From NCBI RefSeq assembly GCF_050613185.1, contig NZ_CP192511.1, positions 1,550,001 to 1,614,000 on the forward strand: DNA of 64,000 nt, written 5' to 3'. The position numbers were made by a program, and so were the translations under genes. Below, piece by piece: positions 19,300-27,959 of this stretch. Each line of letters starts with the position of its first letter. Positions within the stretch are counted from its first letter, which is position 1. The notes beneath the pieces were generated by a model that had not been told where the DNA came from, searched no databases, and saw nothing but the letters and a program-made list of their open reading frames with translations. This DNA is from Chelonobacter sp050613185. GTDB lineage: Bacteria > Pseudomonadota > Gammaproteobacteria > Enterobacterales > Pasteurellaceae.

Positions 19300-19512
19300 A
19301 CAACGCTCAAGGGTTTTACCCAAAAGCCGAGAGAAAGTTGTAAGAAAAGACAAGAGACGAAAGAGCGAAGTAAGAAGCTCGAGTAGGGCTCGAGGAGTTT
19401 GAATCAGTAATAGCTTGTGACCGAATAGGAATAACAGCGAAAGAAACGCTGAAAGAATAAAAAATAGAGAACAAAACAAAGTAAGAAGAAACAAAGACAA
19501 TCAAGCCGAATT
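19300..19512 (+). other. 23S-5S spacer
   Basis: About 213 nt, purine-rich (many GAA and AAG runs), with a small hairpin CTCGAG-TAGGG-CTCGAG around 19378-19396. Part of it should pair with the 23S 5' flank during processing. No gene was recognised. Confidence 0.5.
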
Positions 19513-19631
19513 ATTCCGGCGGCGATAGTGCGGTAGCACCACCTGACCCCATGCCGAACTCAGAAGTGAAATGCCGTAACGCCGATGGTAGTGTGGGGTC
19601 TCCCCATGTGAGAGTAGGACACCGCCGGATT
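19513..19631 (+). rRNA. rrf: 5S ribosomal RNA, first copy
   Basis: Contains ATGCCGAACTCAGAAGTGAA and GGTAGTGTGGGGTCTCCCCA, universal in proteobacterial 5S. Helix I is CCGGCGG/CCGCCGG. The boundaries are set by alignment with E. coli 5S and are uncertain by a few nt. Confidence 0.95.
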
Positions 19632-19681
19632 TTATTTTCTAAGTAAACTTAATCAATAGAGTTTATTTAGAAAATAAAAAA

Positions 19682-19799
19682 TTTTGGTAGCCATAGTGCA
19701 ACAGACCCACCTGATCCCTTGCCGAACTCAGAAGTGAAATGTTGTTACGCCGATGGTAGTGTGGGGTCTCCCCATGTGAGAGTAGGTCACTACCAATTA
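19682..19799 (+). rRNA. rrf: 5S ribosomal RNA, second divergent copy
   Basis: Follows the first copy by about 50 nt. The 3' half (from CGCCGATGGTAGTGTGGGG) is the same as the first copy, but helix I is TTGGTAG/CTACCAA and helix II is GCAACA/TGTTGT instead of GCGGTA/TGCCGT. The changes keep base pairing, so this is likely a working variant rather than a decayed copy. Whether it is built into ribosomes is unknown. Confidence 0.85.
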
Positions 19800-19810
19800 T
19801 CAATTTCAGC

Positions 19811-19887
19811 GGAGTGGTAGTTCAGCTGGTTAGAATACCTGCCTGTCACGCAGGGGGTCGCGGGTTCGAGTCCCGTCCATTCCGCCA
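19811..19887 (+). tRNA. tRNA-Asp (GTC)
   Basis: 77 nt. The anticodon loop CTGTCAC gives anticodon GTC; GGTTCGAGTC is the T loop and CCA is encoded. It lies 11 nt after the second 5S and is part of the distal rRNA operon. Confidence 0.97.
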
Positions 19888-19898
19888 ACTTACAATCT

Positions 19899-19974
19899 AG
19901 GGGCGTAGTTCAATTGGTAGAGCACCGGTCTCCAAAACCGGGTGTTGGGAGTTCGAGCCTCTCCGCCCCTGCCA
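19899..19974 (+). tRNA. tRNA-Trp (CCA)
   Basis: 76 nt, nearly identical to E. coli tRNA-Trp: AGGGGCGTAGTTCAATTGG start, anticodon loop TCTCCAAAA with anticodon CCA, and an encoded CCA end. Last RNA of the operon. No clear terminator hairpin was found in the 75 bp before lpxH ends on the other strand. Confidence 0.97.
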
Positions 19975-20049
19975 TCTTTTATTAACTATATTTAGTATTC
20001 TTATTTTTCCTATTATCTTTTGATTATCTTCCTGTTTCAGGCGTCATTC

Positions 20050-20772
20050 TTATTCAATTTCGGCAAATCCATAACCGTTTTTATCATAAACCAAATACGG
20101 CGCACTGTTGCGCCAATCGCCTAAGACGATTCGGGTAAAAGTGCGGTTTTGTGCGTGACTATGATGGATTGCCTGTCGATGCGTATGACCGTGAATTAAA
20201 GTTTCGACGGCAAAACGTTGCATTGTGTCCAAGACAAAATCAGGATTAACGTCCATAATCCGAACCGGTTTTTCGCTTTTTTGGCGTTGGCTTTTGCGAC
20301 GGATTTTATTGGCAATGCGCAGGCGGATAAAGAGCGGTAGGCATAAAAAGACTTTCTGCCGCCAAATACTATGCACTTTTTTGCGATATGCTTGATAGTT
20401 GATGTCATCGGTGCAGAGCGTGTCGCCGTGACAAAGTAAGACCGGTGTGCCGTATGGATTAATTATTTGATATTCGGGCAATAAAATTAAACCGCACTTT
20501 TCGGCAAAGCCTTCGCCAATCAAGAAATCGCGGTTGCCGTGTTGAAAATACACCTTGATACCTTTATCGGTTAGGCGCTTAATTTCAGCTTGTACTAACT
20601 GCGCTAAAGCGGAATTTTCATCATCGCCAATCCAAAAATCAAATAAGTCGCCTAAAATATATAACGCCTCGCCTTTTACCGCTTCGTTTTGCATAAATCG
20701 GCTAAAAAGTGCGGTTAAATGCGGTTGTTGTTCGCTTAAATGAAGGTCGGCAATAAAGTAGGTTTTTGTCAT
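20050..20772 (-). CDS. lpxH: UDP-2,3-diacylglucosamine diphosphatase
   Basis: 240 residues from the ATG ending at 20772 (MTKTYFIADLHL), chosen over a GTG four codons upstream because LpxH proteins begin close to FIADLHL. Metallophosphoesterase motifs are complete: DLHL, GDLFDFWIGDD, GNRD, CHGD and HGHTH. It cleaves UDP-2,3-diacylglucosamine to lipid X and UMP, the fourth step of lipid A synthesis, at the inner face of the cytoplasmic membrane. It is convergent with the rRNA operon and divergent from plsC, with a 62-bp gap. Confidence 0.94.
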   Translation of the reverse strand: MTKTYFIADLHLSEQQPHLTALFSRFMQNEAVKGEALYILGDLFDFWIGDDENSALAQLVQAEIKRLTDKGIKVYFQHGNRDFLIGEGFAEKCGLILLPEYQIINPYGTPVLLCHGDTLCTDDINYQAYRKKVHSIWRQKVFLCLPLFIRLRIANKIRRKSQRQKSEKPVRIMDVNPDFVLDTMQRFAVETLIHGHTHRQAIHHSHAQNRTFTRIVLGDWRNSAPYLVYDKNGYGFAEIE

Positions 20773-20834
20773 GATTTGATACACATATTTGGCTATTTTC
20801 GTTATACTCTAACAAAATTTTCAGGAACTCGTCT

Positions 20835-21557
20835 ATGTTATTATTGTCACGTGCAATTGTGGTGGTGTTTGCCGCACTTTTGATTTGTCTGTTAGGCACA
20901 ATTTATTCACTGATTCGTTTTAAAAATCCAAGTAACGTCGGCGTGGTTGCCCGTTGGTTCGGGCGTTTGCATCCGCTGTTCGGAATCGAAGTCGAGCACC
21001 GTTTTGCTGCGAATGCAAGTGATAACGGGCCTTGTATCTATATTGGCAACCACCAGAATAATTATGATATGGTCACCATGGCATATATGGTGCGGCCGAG
21101 AACCGTGAGCGTCGGTAAAAGAAGCCTGGCGTTTATTCCGTTTTTTGGCTTGTTATATTGGGCAAGCGGGAATATTTTACTTGACCGTGATAATAAGAAT
21201 AAAGCCCATTCTACCATGGGTGAGTTGGCGCAACGGATTAATCAGGATAAGGTTTCGATTTGGATGTTTCCGGAAGGTACGCGTAGTCGCGGACGCGGAT
21301 TGCTGCCGTTTAAAACCGGGGCTTTTCATGCGGCAATTGCAGCCGGCGTGCCGATTGTGCCGGTTTGTTGCAGCAATTTGCATAATAAAATCAATCTGAA
21401 CCGTTGGAATAATGGTAAGGTGATTTGTGAAATGTTGCCGCCGATTGACACCTCCGCTTATAGCCGTGAGAATGTACGCGAGTTGGCGAATTATTGCCAT
21501 GCGGTGATGAAACAAAAAATCGAACAGCTTGATCAAGAGCTGGCGAACCGTTCGTAG
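20835..21557 (+). CDS. plsC: 1-acyl-sn-glycerol-3-phosphate acyltransferase
   Basis: 240 residues. A hydrophobic N-terminal segment (about 5-25) anchors it to the membrane. The catalytic HX4D motif is NHQNNYD (His73, Asp78) and the phosphate-binding block FPEGTRSRG lies at 145-153. It adds the second acyl chain to make phosphatidic acid. ATG 20835 follows AGGA with 8-nt spacing. ftsP starts 11 bp after it, as in other Pasteurellaceae. Confidence 0.94.
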   Translation: MLLLSRAIVVVFAALLICLLGTIYSLIRFKNPSNVGVVARWFGRLHPLFGIEVEHRFAANASDNGPCIYIGNHQNNYDMVTMAYMVRPRTVSVGKRSLAFIPFFGLLYWASGNILLDRDNKNKAHSTMGELAQRINQDKVSIWMFPEGTRSRGRGLLPFKTGAFHAAIAAGVPIVPVCCSNLHNKINLNRWNNGKVICEMLPPIDTSAYSRENVRELANYCHAVMKQKIEQLDQELANRS

Positions 21558-21568
21558 ACAGGTTGCCG

Positions 21569-22975
21569 ATGAAATCCGGATTATCGCGCCGAGTACTTTT
21601 AAAAACGGCAACCGCACTTGGGGCAAGTGCGGTTTTGCCTACTGTTGCCGCTGCCTCGAGCAAGCAAGCCCTGTATATCCCGCCGGTGTTGGACGTTGGT
21701 CGCGGGCGGCCGGTATTATTGTCTATGAGCAGCAGCAAGCGGATATTCGAGGGCAATAAAAAGGTCGAAGCTTGGGGGTTTAATGGACTGTATCTCGGGC
21801 CGACGATTCGCTGCAAACAGGGCGATTTCGTTCGCTTGAATTACCATAACCAGCTAGCGCAGGCAATTTCCATCAGTTTGCAGGGGCTACAGGTCAGCGG
21901 GGAATTGTATGGCGGCATCGGGCGCCAATTCCAACCTTCGACATCATGGGCGCCGATTGTGCCGATTACCCAACCCGCGGCGACTTGCTGGTATCATGCC
22001 GATACGCTGGCGCATTCGGCTTATCAGGTTTATCGCGGTTTGGTCGGCATGTGGTGGATTGACGACACGGAGAGCCGAAAAGCCAAGCTGCCGAATAAAT
22101 ACGGTATTAATGATATTCCGTTGATTTTGCAAGATCTCAGTTTGAATAATCAAGGTGAACAACTTTTCAATCTGAATCAATCGCAATTTTTAGGCAATCG
22201 CTTATTTGTTAACGGCGGTGAAGCCCCTTATCTGAATGTGGCGCGCGGTTGGGTGCGTTTGCGGATTTTGAATGCCTCGGTATCACGCAGTTACCAGCTG
22301 AACTTTGATGACGGGCGCAGCATACTGGTGTTGGCGGGCAGCTTGGGATTTCTGCCGCAACTGCGTGAAGTGCGGTCGGTTTTTGTGCCGCCCGGCGAAC
22401 GTATCGAAATCTTGGTCGATTTGAATGAGGGCGGCAATGTTAGCCTCATCAGCGGTGAAAAGCGCGGTTTGTTTGACAAAATGACCTCATGGTTTGCCGA
22501 TGATGATGAACTGGTGGATAACACCGTGTTGGAATTACGCCCAGATGGTTTGCTTTCTGTATTTAATCAACAGCCGGATTTTCAGCGGCAAGAACAGCTT
22601 AGTCATCAGGTTGACGTGGCACAACAGCGTGATTTTGTCATTGATGTGGATAATGCACTGATTAATCGGCAAAAATTTGATCCGCGCCGGGTCGATGTCA
22701 ATGCAAAACTCGGTTCGTATGAACGTTGGAATCTGACCGCCAGCGCGCCGATTGGTTTTAGCGTGCAAGGCGCGAAATTTATGCTCGAATCGTTCAACGG
22801 GCAACGAGTTGACGCTTCGCAGCTGAGTTGGCGCGATACGGTTTTGGTTAACGGCAACCTCTCTATTCTGGTGAAATTCGAGCATACGTCATCGAATAAT
22901 TACCCGTTCACCTTCGGCAGCAGCGATTTAATGCTGGCGGACAAAGGTTGTATGGGCATGTTGGTGGTTCAATAG
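21569..22975 (+). CDS. ftsP: Cell division protein FtsP (SufI), Tat-exported cupredoxin-fold protein
   Basis: 468 residues from ATG 21569; a TTG two codons earlier was rejected. The N-terminus has a twin-arginine signal (LSRRVLLK, 5-12, then an Ala-rich stretch to about residue 29). Three cupredoxin-like domains follow, as in multicopper oxidases, but the copper-ligand histidine clusters are largely absent, as in E. coli SufI/FtsP, a periplasmic protein that stabilises the divisome under stress. An inverted USS pair (21610-21632) encodes residues 15-22 of the signal peptide. It is convergent with ubiF; one base separates the two stop codons. Confidence 0.88.
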   Translation: MKSGLSRRVLLKTATALGASAVLPTVAAASSKQALYIPPVLDVGRGRPVLLSMSSSKRIFEGNKKVEAWGFNGLYLGPTIRCKQGDFVRLNYHNQLAQAISISLQGLQVSGELYGGIGRQFQPSTSWAPIVPITQPAATCWYHADTLAHSAYQVYRGLVGMWWIDDTESRKAKLPNKYGINDIPLILQDLSLNNQGEQLFNLNQSQFLGNRLFVNGGEAPYLNVARGWVRLRILNASVSRSYQLNFDDGRSILVLAGSLGFLPQLREVRSVFVPPGERIEILVDLNEGGNVSLISGEKRGLFDKMTSWFADDDELVDNTVLELRPDGLLSVFNQQPDFQRQEQLSHQVDVAQQRDFVIDVDNALINRQKFDPRRVDVNAKLGSYERWNLTASAPIGFSVQGAKFMLESFNGQRVDASQLSWRDTVLVNGNLSILVKFEHTSSNNYPFTFGSSDLMLADKGCMGMLVVQ

Positions 22976-22976
22976 G

Positions 22977-24152
22977 TTATGCCAGGCCTAACGCATATTT
23001 TAATGCCCGTTTTTTAATCGGCGTGATTTTATTGACCGCCAGCAAAGCCGCATTGCGCAACATTTTCAGCGGCAATACATCATGTTTAAATCCTTTATAA
23101 AACAGATCCATACCGCTTTGCATTAACAAATTGTCTTTTTGGCGTAAACGTTGATAGCGTGCCAAGACGGTTTCGTCATCTATCGCCTGACCGCACTTTT
23201 GTGCGTCGGCAATCACGTTCAATAGCACTTTCACGTCTTTAAAGCCCAAATTCACCCCTTGTCCGGCAAGCGGATTGATGGTGTGAGCGGCATCGCCCAA
23301 CAGCACAATGCCCTTTTTATAATACGCTTGCGCATGGCGACGGGTGAGCGGAAACGAAGCCGCTTGTCGGCTTTTGACGGCGCCCAAACGTGTTGGAAAG
23401 GCTGCTGTAATTTCTTGATCCAGCTGCTCGAGTGGCAGTTGTTGCAGTTGGCGAATCCGCTCCGGACTGTCGTACCACACTAAACAACCTTGATTACCGA
23501 GCAATGGCAAAAATGCGCGTGGGCCGCTAGGGAAAAATTGCTGCCAAGTGATATCTTGCTGCTCAAGTGCGGTTTCCACCAAAATCAGCAGACAACTTTG
23601 GCGATATTGCCAACCGGTTAAGCCGATACCGGCGATTTGGCGCAGTTGCGAATTTGCACCGTCGCAGGCTAATAATAATGGCGCGGCATAAGAATCGCCG
23701 TTCGCCAAGCGGATTTGCCAGTCTTGACCGCACTTTTCGATGTGTTCAATCGGCTGCTGAACGCTGGTGCTCAAATTCGGATAGGCGGCAAAGGATTGCC
23801 ATAACCCCAGTTGGATCAGGTTATTCTCCACCATATAGCCCAGTTCGGGTAAATCCAGATCTTGTGCGCTGAACAAGGTCGAAAACCCGTCGATTTCCCA
23901 GGTTTCCAAAGTGCGGTACGGGCAGACCCGCATAGCGCGGATCGCGTCCCATGCGTGCAATGCCTTTAGCAATTGTACCGAGGCAACACTAATGGCGGAA
24001 ATCCGAATGTCGTAAGGCTGCTCGGCAGCAAAGTGCGGTAGCGCGCCACGCTCGATGATATGTACATTCAATCCCAACTGTGCCAAGCCGACAGCGGCTG
24101 CCGACCCGACCATGCCGCCGCCGATCACAATCACCTCTTTTTGCTTCAACAT
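22977..24152 (-). CDS. ubiF: FAD-dependent ubiquinone-biosynthesis hydroxylase
   Basis: 391 residues. The N-terminal dinucleotide fold is VIGGGMVGSAAAVGLAQLG. DIRISAIS, the GDAAHTINPLAGQGVNLG flavin motif and MQSGMDLFYKGF near the end follow UbiF (2-octaprenyl-3-methyl-6-methoxy-benzoquinol hydroxylase) rather than UbiH. It would carry out the aerobic C6-hydroxylation in the Ubi complex at the membrane. Start ATG at 24152 is the natural family start. Pasteurellaceae may have other Ubi hydroxylases, so the exact ring position is inferred. Confidence 0.83.
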   Translation of the reverse strand: MLKQKEVIVIGGGMVGSAAAVGLAQLGLNVHIIERGALPHFAAEQPYDIRISAISVASVQLLKALHAWDAIRAMRVCPYRTLETWEIDGFSTLFSAQDLDLPELGYMVENNLIQLGLWQSFAAYPNLSTSVQQPIEHIEKCGQDWQIRLANGDSYAAPLLLACDGANSQLRQIAGIGLTGWQYRQSCLLILVETALEQQDITWQQFFPSGPRAFLPLLGNQGCLVWYDSPERIRQLQQLPLEQLDQEITAAFPTRLGAVKSRQAASFPLTRRHAQAYYKKGIVLLGDAAHTINPLAGQGVNLGFKDVKVLLNVIADAQKCGQAIDDETVLARYQRLRQKDNLLMQSGMDLFYKGFKHDVLPLKMLRNAALLAVNKITPIKKRALKYALGLA

Positions 24153-24354
24153 ACTTTCTCTCGCTCGTTGTTTTATTGCGTTTTATTCTACTCGCAGCGC
24201 CGCATTTTCCAAAGCAAATCACAAATAAAATCGGTTTTTTACTGGTCAGCAATCCTGCAAATCGGTAGAATAGCCGGTCTTACAATCATTGCAAAATGAT
24301 CGATAACCCTTAATTTAGTACGGTCGATAACCGTGTCCTAACGAAGAAACTAAC

Positions 24355-25785
24355 ATGACTCAAAAATTACATATTAAAACTTGGGGCTGCCAGATGAACG
24401 AATACGATTCATCGAAAATGGCGGATTTATTGAACAGCACGCACGGTTTCGAGCTGACCGAAAATGCCGAGGAAGCCGACGTGCTGCTGCTGAACACCTG
24501 CTCGATTCGTGAAAAAGCACAAGAAAAAGTGTTCCACCAATTAGGGCGCTGGAAAGATCTGAAAAAATCCAACCCGAAACTGGTGATCGGCGTAGGCGGC
24601 TGCGTTGCCTCGCAAGAAGGGGCGCACATTCGTGATCGCGCACCTTATGTGGATATTATTTTCGGGCCGCAAACCCTGCACCGCCTGCCGGAAATGCTCA
24701 ATCAAATCCGTGACGGCAAAAGTGCGGTGGTGGATGTCAGCTTCCCTGAGATTGAAAAATTCGATCGCTTGCCGGAGCCGAAAGCGGAAGGGCCGACGGC
24801 GTTTGTGTCGATTATGGAAGGCTGTAATAAATACTGCTCGTTCTGCGTCGTGCCTTATACGCGCGGCGAAGAGGTGAGCCGACCGGTGGACGATGTATTA
24901 TTTGAAATCGCACAGCTGGCGGCGCAAGGCGTGCGCGAAGTCAATTTATTAGGGCAAAACGTCAATGCCTATCGTGGCGCAACCTTTGATGGCGGCATTT
25001 GCACTTTTGCCGAATTACTGCGTTTGGTGGCGGCGATTGACGGCATTGACCGTCTGCGTTTCACCACTAGCCACCCGATTGAATTCACCGATGATATTGT
25101 GGATGTCTATCGCGATACGCCGGAATTGGTCAGCTTCTTGCACTTGCCGGTGCAAAGCGGCTCGGATCGCGTTTTAACCATGATGAAACGCAACCATACC
25201 GCACTTGAGTATAAATCGATTATCCGCAAACTGCGCAAAGTGCGGCCTGAGATTCAAATCAGCTCTGATTTTATCGTCGGCTTTCCGGGCGAAAGCAAGG
25301 AAGATTTCCAACAAACGATGGATCTGATTGCGCAAGTGAATTTCGATATGAGCTTCAGCTTCATCTATTCCGCACGCCCGGGTACGCCGGCAGCGGATAT
25401 GCCGGACGATGTCAGCGAAACCGAGAAAAAAGAGCGGTTATACCTGCTGCAACAACGTATTACCCAACAAGCCATGCAATACAGCCGCAAAATGTTGGGT
25501 ACGGAACAGCGCGTGTTGGTGGAAGGACCGTCGAAAAAAGACGTGATGGAACTGACCGGGCGCACCGAAACCAACCGTATCGTCAATTTCGCCGGCACGC
25601 CGGACATGATCGGCAAATTTGTCGATATTAAAATCACCGATGTGTGGACCAACTCGCTACGCGGCGAGGTGATCCGCACCGAAGATCAAATGGGTTTACG
25701 CATACAGCAAAGCCCGCAAAGCGTGATCCAACGCACCCGCCAAGAAGATGAGTTGGGCGTGGGGCAGTATGTAGTGAATGCCTAA
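24355..25785 (+). CDS. miaB: tRNA-2-methylthio-N6-dimethylallyladenosine synthase
   Basis: 476 residues, full length. An N-terminal UPF0004 domain has cysteines 12, 49 and 83, which hold one 4Fe-4S cluster. The radical SAM motif CNKYCSFC (157, 161, 164) holds the second, and a TRAM domain ends the protein (about 380-445). It adds the methylthio group to i6A at position 37 of tRNAs reading UNN codons. ATG 24355 is 5 bases into a standard MTQKLHIKTWGCQMN start. A terminator follows directly. Confidence 0.97.
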   Translation: MTQKLHIKTWGCQMNEYDSSKMADLLNSTHGFELTENAEEADVLLLNTCSIREKAQEKVFHQLGRWKDLKKSNPKLVIGVGGCVASQEGAHIRDRAPYVDIIFGPQTLHRLPEMLNQIRDGKSAVVDVSFPEIEKFDRLPEPKAEGPTAFVSIMEGCNKYCSFCVVPYTRGEEVSRPVDDVLFEIAQLAAQGVREVNLLGQNVNAYRGATFDGGICTFAELLRLVAAIDGIDRLRFTTSHPIEFTDDIVDVYRDTPELVSFLHLPVQSGSDRVLTMMKRNHTALEYKSIIRKLRKVRPEIQISSDFIVGFPGESKEDFQQTMDLIAQVNFDMSFSFIYSARPGTPAADMPDDVSETEKKERLYLLQQRITQQAMQYSRKMLGTEQRVLVEGPSKKDVMELTGRTETNRIVNFAGTPDMIGKFVDIKITDVWTNSLRGEVIRTEDQMGLRIQQSPQSVIQRTRQEDELGVGQYVVNA

Positions 25786-25805
25786 TTTCCCCCAGTCAAA
25801 CCATT

Positions 25806-25836
25806 AAACCTCTTATTGCCGAATAAGAGGTTTTTT
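25806..25836 (+). terminator. Rho-independent terminator after miaB
   Basis: AAACCTCTTATT (25806-25817) pairs perfectly with AATAAGAGGTTT (25822-25833) across a GCCG loop, followed by TTTAAT. The AT-rich spacer to ggt (25837-26005) holds no gene. Confidence 0.92.
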
Positions 25837-26005
25837 AATCACGTCGCATTATTTTTATTTCTTTTCTAAGTTAAATTATTTTTTTTAATAAAATATTCAT
25901 CGTCATATTGCTTTTTTGGGTTTCAATGTTATTGTGAAATTAATGTTAAATTTTAAGCGATTTTCTTTTTAAGTTTTTCGCCTAAAACCAATCAGGAGCA
26001 TTTTG

Positions 26006-27769
26006 ATGAAATTAAAAAAATCACTTTTACTCTCTTCATTCGCCGTTTCCGTTTTTGCCCTCTCGAGTGTGGCAACGTCCTTCGCCGCCAATGTGATTCC
26101 AACGCAGACTCAGCAAGCCGCAATTCGTTATGATCAGAGCATGGATATTTTTCATCCGGTCTATGCAAAAAACGGTATGGTGGCAACAGAACAGGCGCTG
26201 GCAACCCAAGTCGGATTAGATATTTTAAAACAAGGGGGTAATGCGGTTGATGCTGCGGTGGCGGTCGGTTTTGCCTTGGCGGTGGTGCTGCCGAATGCGG
26301 GCAATATCGGCGGCGGTGGTTTTATGGTGCTTTATGATGCTAAAAGCAAACAAAGCGTAGCCTTGGATTTCCGTGAAATTGCACCGCTCAAAGCAACTAA
26401 AGAGATGTATCTGGATCAAGACGGCAATGTGGTTGACGGTAAATCATTGTTTACGCATTTTGCGGTCGGGGTTCCCGGCACGGTAGCCGGTATGGAACAC
26501 GCCCTGAAAAAATGGGGAACAATGTCATTGGCACAGGTTATTGCCCCGGCAATCGAATTGGCGGATAAGGGATTTGTAGTGAGTGCGACCTTGGGGGAAA
26601 CTCTGAAGGCTGAAAAAGGTAATCTGGCTAAATGGCAAGACAGCAAAGCAATCTTTTTCAAAGGAGACGAACCGTTAGGAATCGGCGATTTATTGGTGCA
26701 GAAAGATCTGGCAAAGTCGTTGCAATTGATCGCAGCGCAAGGCGGCAAAGGCTTTTATGAAGGTGAAATTGCGCAAAAAATCGTGGCAGAAATGGAAAAG
26801 CACGGCGGTTTGATAACTTTGGATGATATGAAAAATTATCGAGCCGTTGAACGCAAGCCGATTGAAGGTGAATATCGTGGTTATCACATCGTGACTATGC
26901 CGCCTCCGAGTTCGGGTGGAATTCATTTGGTGCAAATACTGAATATTTTGGAACGGTACCCATTGCAACAATTCGGACAAAACAGTGCCAAAGCGATTCG
27001 CCATTATGCCGAAGCAATGAAACTCGCCTATGCCGATCGCGCCGAATATCTCGGTGATCCGGATTTTGTCCGGATTCCGGTTAACGGGTTGATCTCTAAA
27101 AAATATGCCGATGAGCTGGCGACGGCAATCACTGCCGAAACAATCCGCCCCTCATCCGAAATCAAACCGGGGAAACCGCACCCCTATGAGAGCGATCAGA
27201 CCACGCATTATTCGATTATGGATAAAGACGGTAATGCCGTGGCAGTGACTTATACCCTGAATCTGAATTTTGGCAGCGGGATTGTCGCCGAAGGCACGGG
27301 GATTTTGTTAAATAACGAAATGGACGATTTCTCCGCCAAGCCCGGCGTGCCGAATGCCTTCGGCTTAATTGGCGGCGATGCCAATGCGGTCGCCGCCAAA
27401 AAACGTCCACTTTCATCAATGACCCCGACAATCGTGATGAAAGACGACAAACCGTGGCTGGTGACCGGTAGTCCGGGTGGGGCTCGTATTATCACCACCG
27501 TGCTGCAAAGTATTGTTAACACTATTGATTATGGCATGAACCCAGCCGAAGCGATTATGGTGCCGCGCGTGCACCATCAATGGTTGCCGGATGAAATTCG
27601 GATTGAAGAGGGTATCAGCCCGGACACCATCCATCTATTGCAACAAGACGGCTATAACGTCATTCCTAAGGCGACTATGGGGCGGGTACAAATTATCCAA
27701 GCCCGCGAAGATGGATTTTACGGCGCCTCTGACCCACGTAATCCGGATGGATTAACGTTGGGATTTTAA
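26006..27769 (+). CDS. ggt: Gamma-glutamyltranspeptidase
   Basis: 587 residues. ATG 26006 follows AGGAG (25993-25997). A Sec signal peptide (KLKKSLLLSSFAVSVFALSS, then SFAA) directs it to the periplasm. The proenzyme cuts itself before the nucleophile Thr399 in SDQTTHYSIMDKDGNAV; GSPGGARI and the oxyanion region are conserved. It hydrolyses glutathione and gamma-glutamyl compounds, releasing glutamate and Cys-Gly. It stands alone between terminators. Known homologues in related pathogens supply cysteine and glutamate from host glutathione. Confidence 0.96.
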   Translation: MKLKKSLLLSSFAVSVFALSSVATSFAANVIPTQTQQAAIRYDQSMDIFHPVYAKNGMVATEQALATQVGLDILKQGGNAVDAAVAVGFALAVVLPNAGNIGGGGFMVLYDAKSKQSVALDFREIAPLKATKEMYLDQDGNVVDGKSLFTHFAVGVPGTVAGMEHALKKWGTMSLAQVIAPAIELADKGFVVSATLGETLKAEKGNLAKWQDSKAIFFKGDEPLGIGDLLVQKDLAKSLQLIAAQGGKGFYEGEIAQKIVAEMEKHGGLITLDDMKNYRAVERKPIEGEYRGYHIVTMPPPSSGGIHLVQILNILERYPLQQFGQNSAKAIRHYAEAMKLAYADRAEYLGDPDFVRIPVNGLISKKYADELATAITAETIRPSSEIKPGKPHPYESDQTTHYSIMDKDGNAVAVTYTLNLNFGSGIVAEGTGILLNNEMDDFSAKPGVPNAFGLIGGDANAVAAKKRPLSSMTPTIVMKDDKPWLVTGSPGGARIITTVLQSIVNTIDYGMNPAEAIMVPRVHHQWLPDEIRIEEGISPDTIHLLQQDGYNVIPKATMGRVQIIQAREDGFYGASDPRNPDGLTLGF

Positions 27770-27803
27770 ATTGGAAAATATTTTCTTAGCGCTATAGGCA
27801 GAT

Positions 27804-27842
27804 AAGGGTTAAACCAATAATACGGTTTAACCCTTTTGTTTT
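27804..27842 (+). terminator. Rho-independent terminator after ggt
   Basis: AAGGGTTAAACC (27804-27815) and GGTTTAACCCTT (27824-27835) pair perfectly, followed by TTGTTTT. Confidence 0.92.
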
Positions 27843-27889
27843 GAATGGGGTACATATAAGATTTTTGCAAAATTTATGAATAACGGTTT

Positions 27890-27907
27890 TTTGTGAAGCG
27901 GATCGAA
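27890..27907 (+). promoter_or_regulatory. Shared TTTGTGAAGnnGATCG motif upstream of alsR
   Basis: TTTGTGAAGCGGATCGAA here matches TTTGTGAAGTTGATCGCG at 28993-29010, upstream of alsB, at 14 of 18 positions. The TGTGA half fits CRP; it could equally be an AlsR half-site. It lies about 53-70 bp before the alsR start. Confidence 0.5.
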
Positions 27908-27959
27908 ACATCAAGTTCTTTTACATGTTATAAATGATAAAATAACAGCTACGATTATC

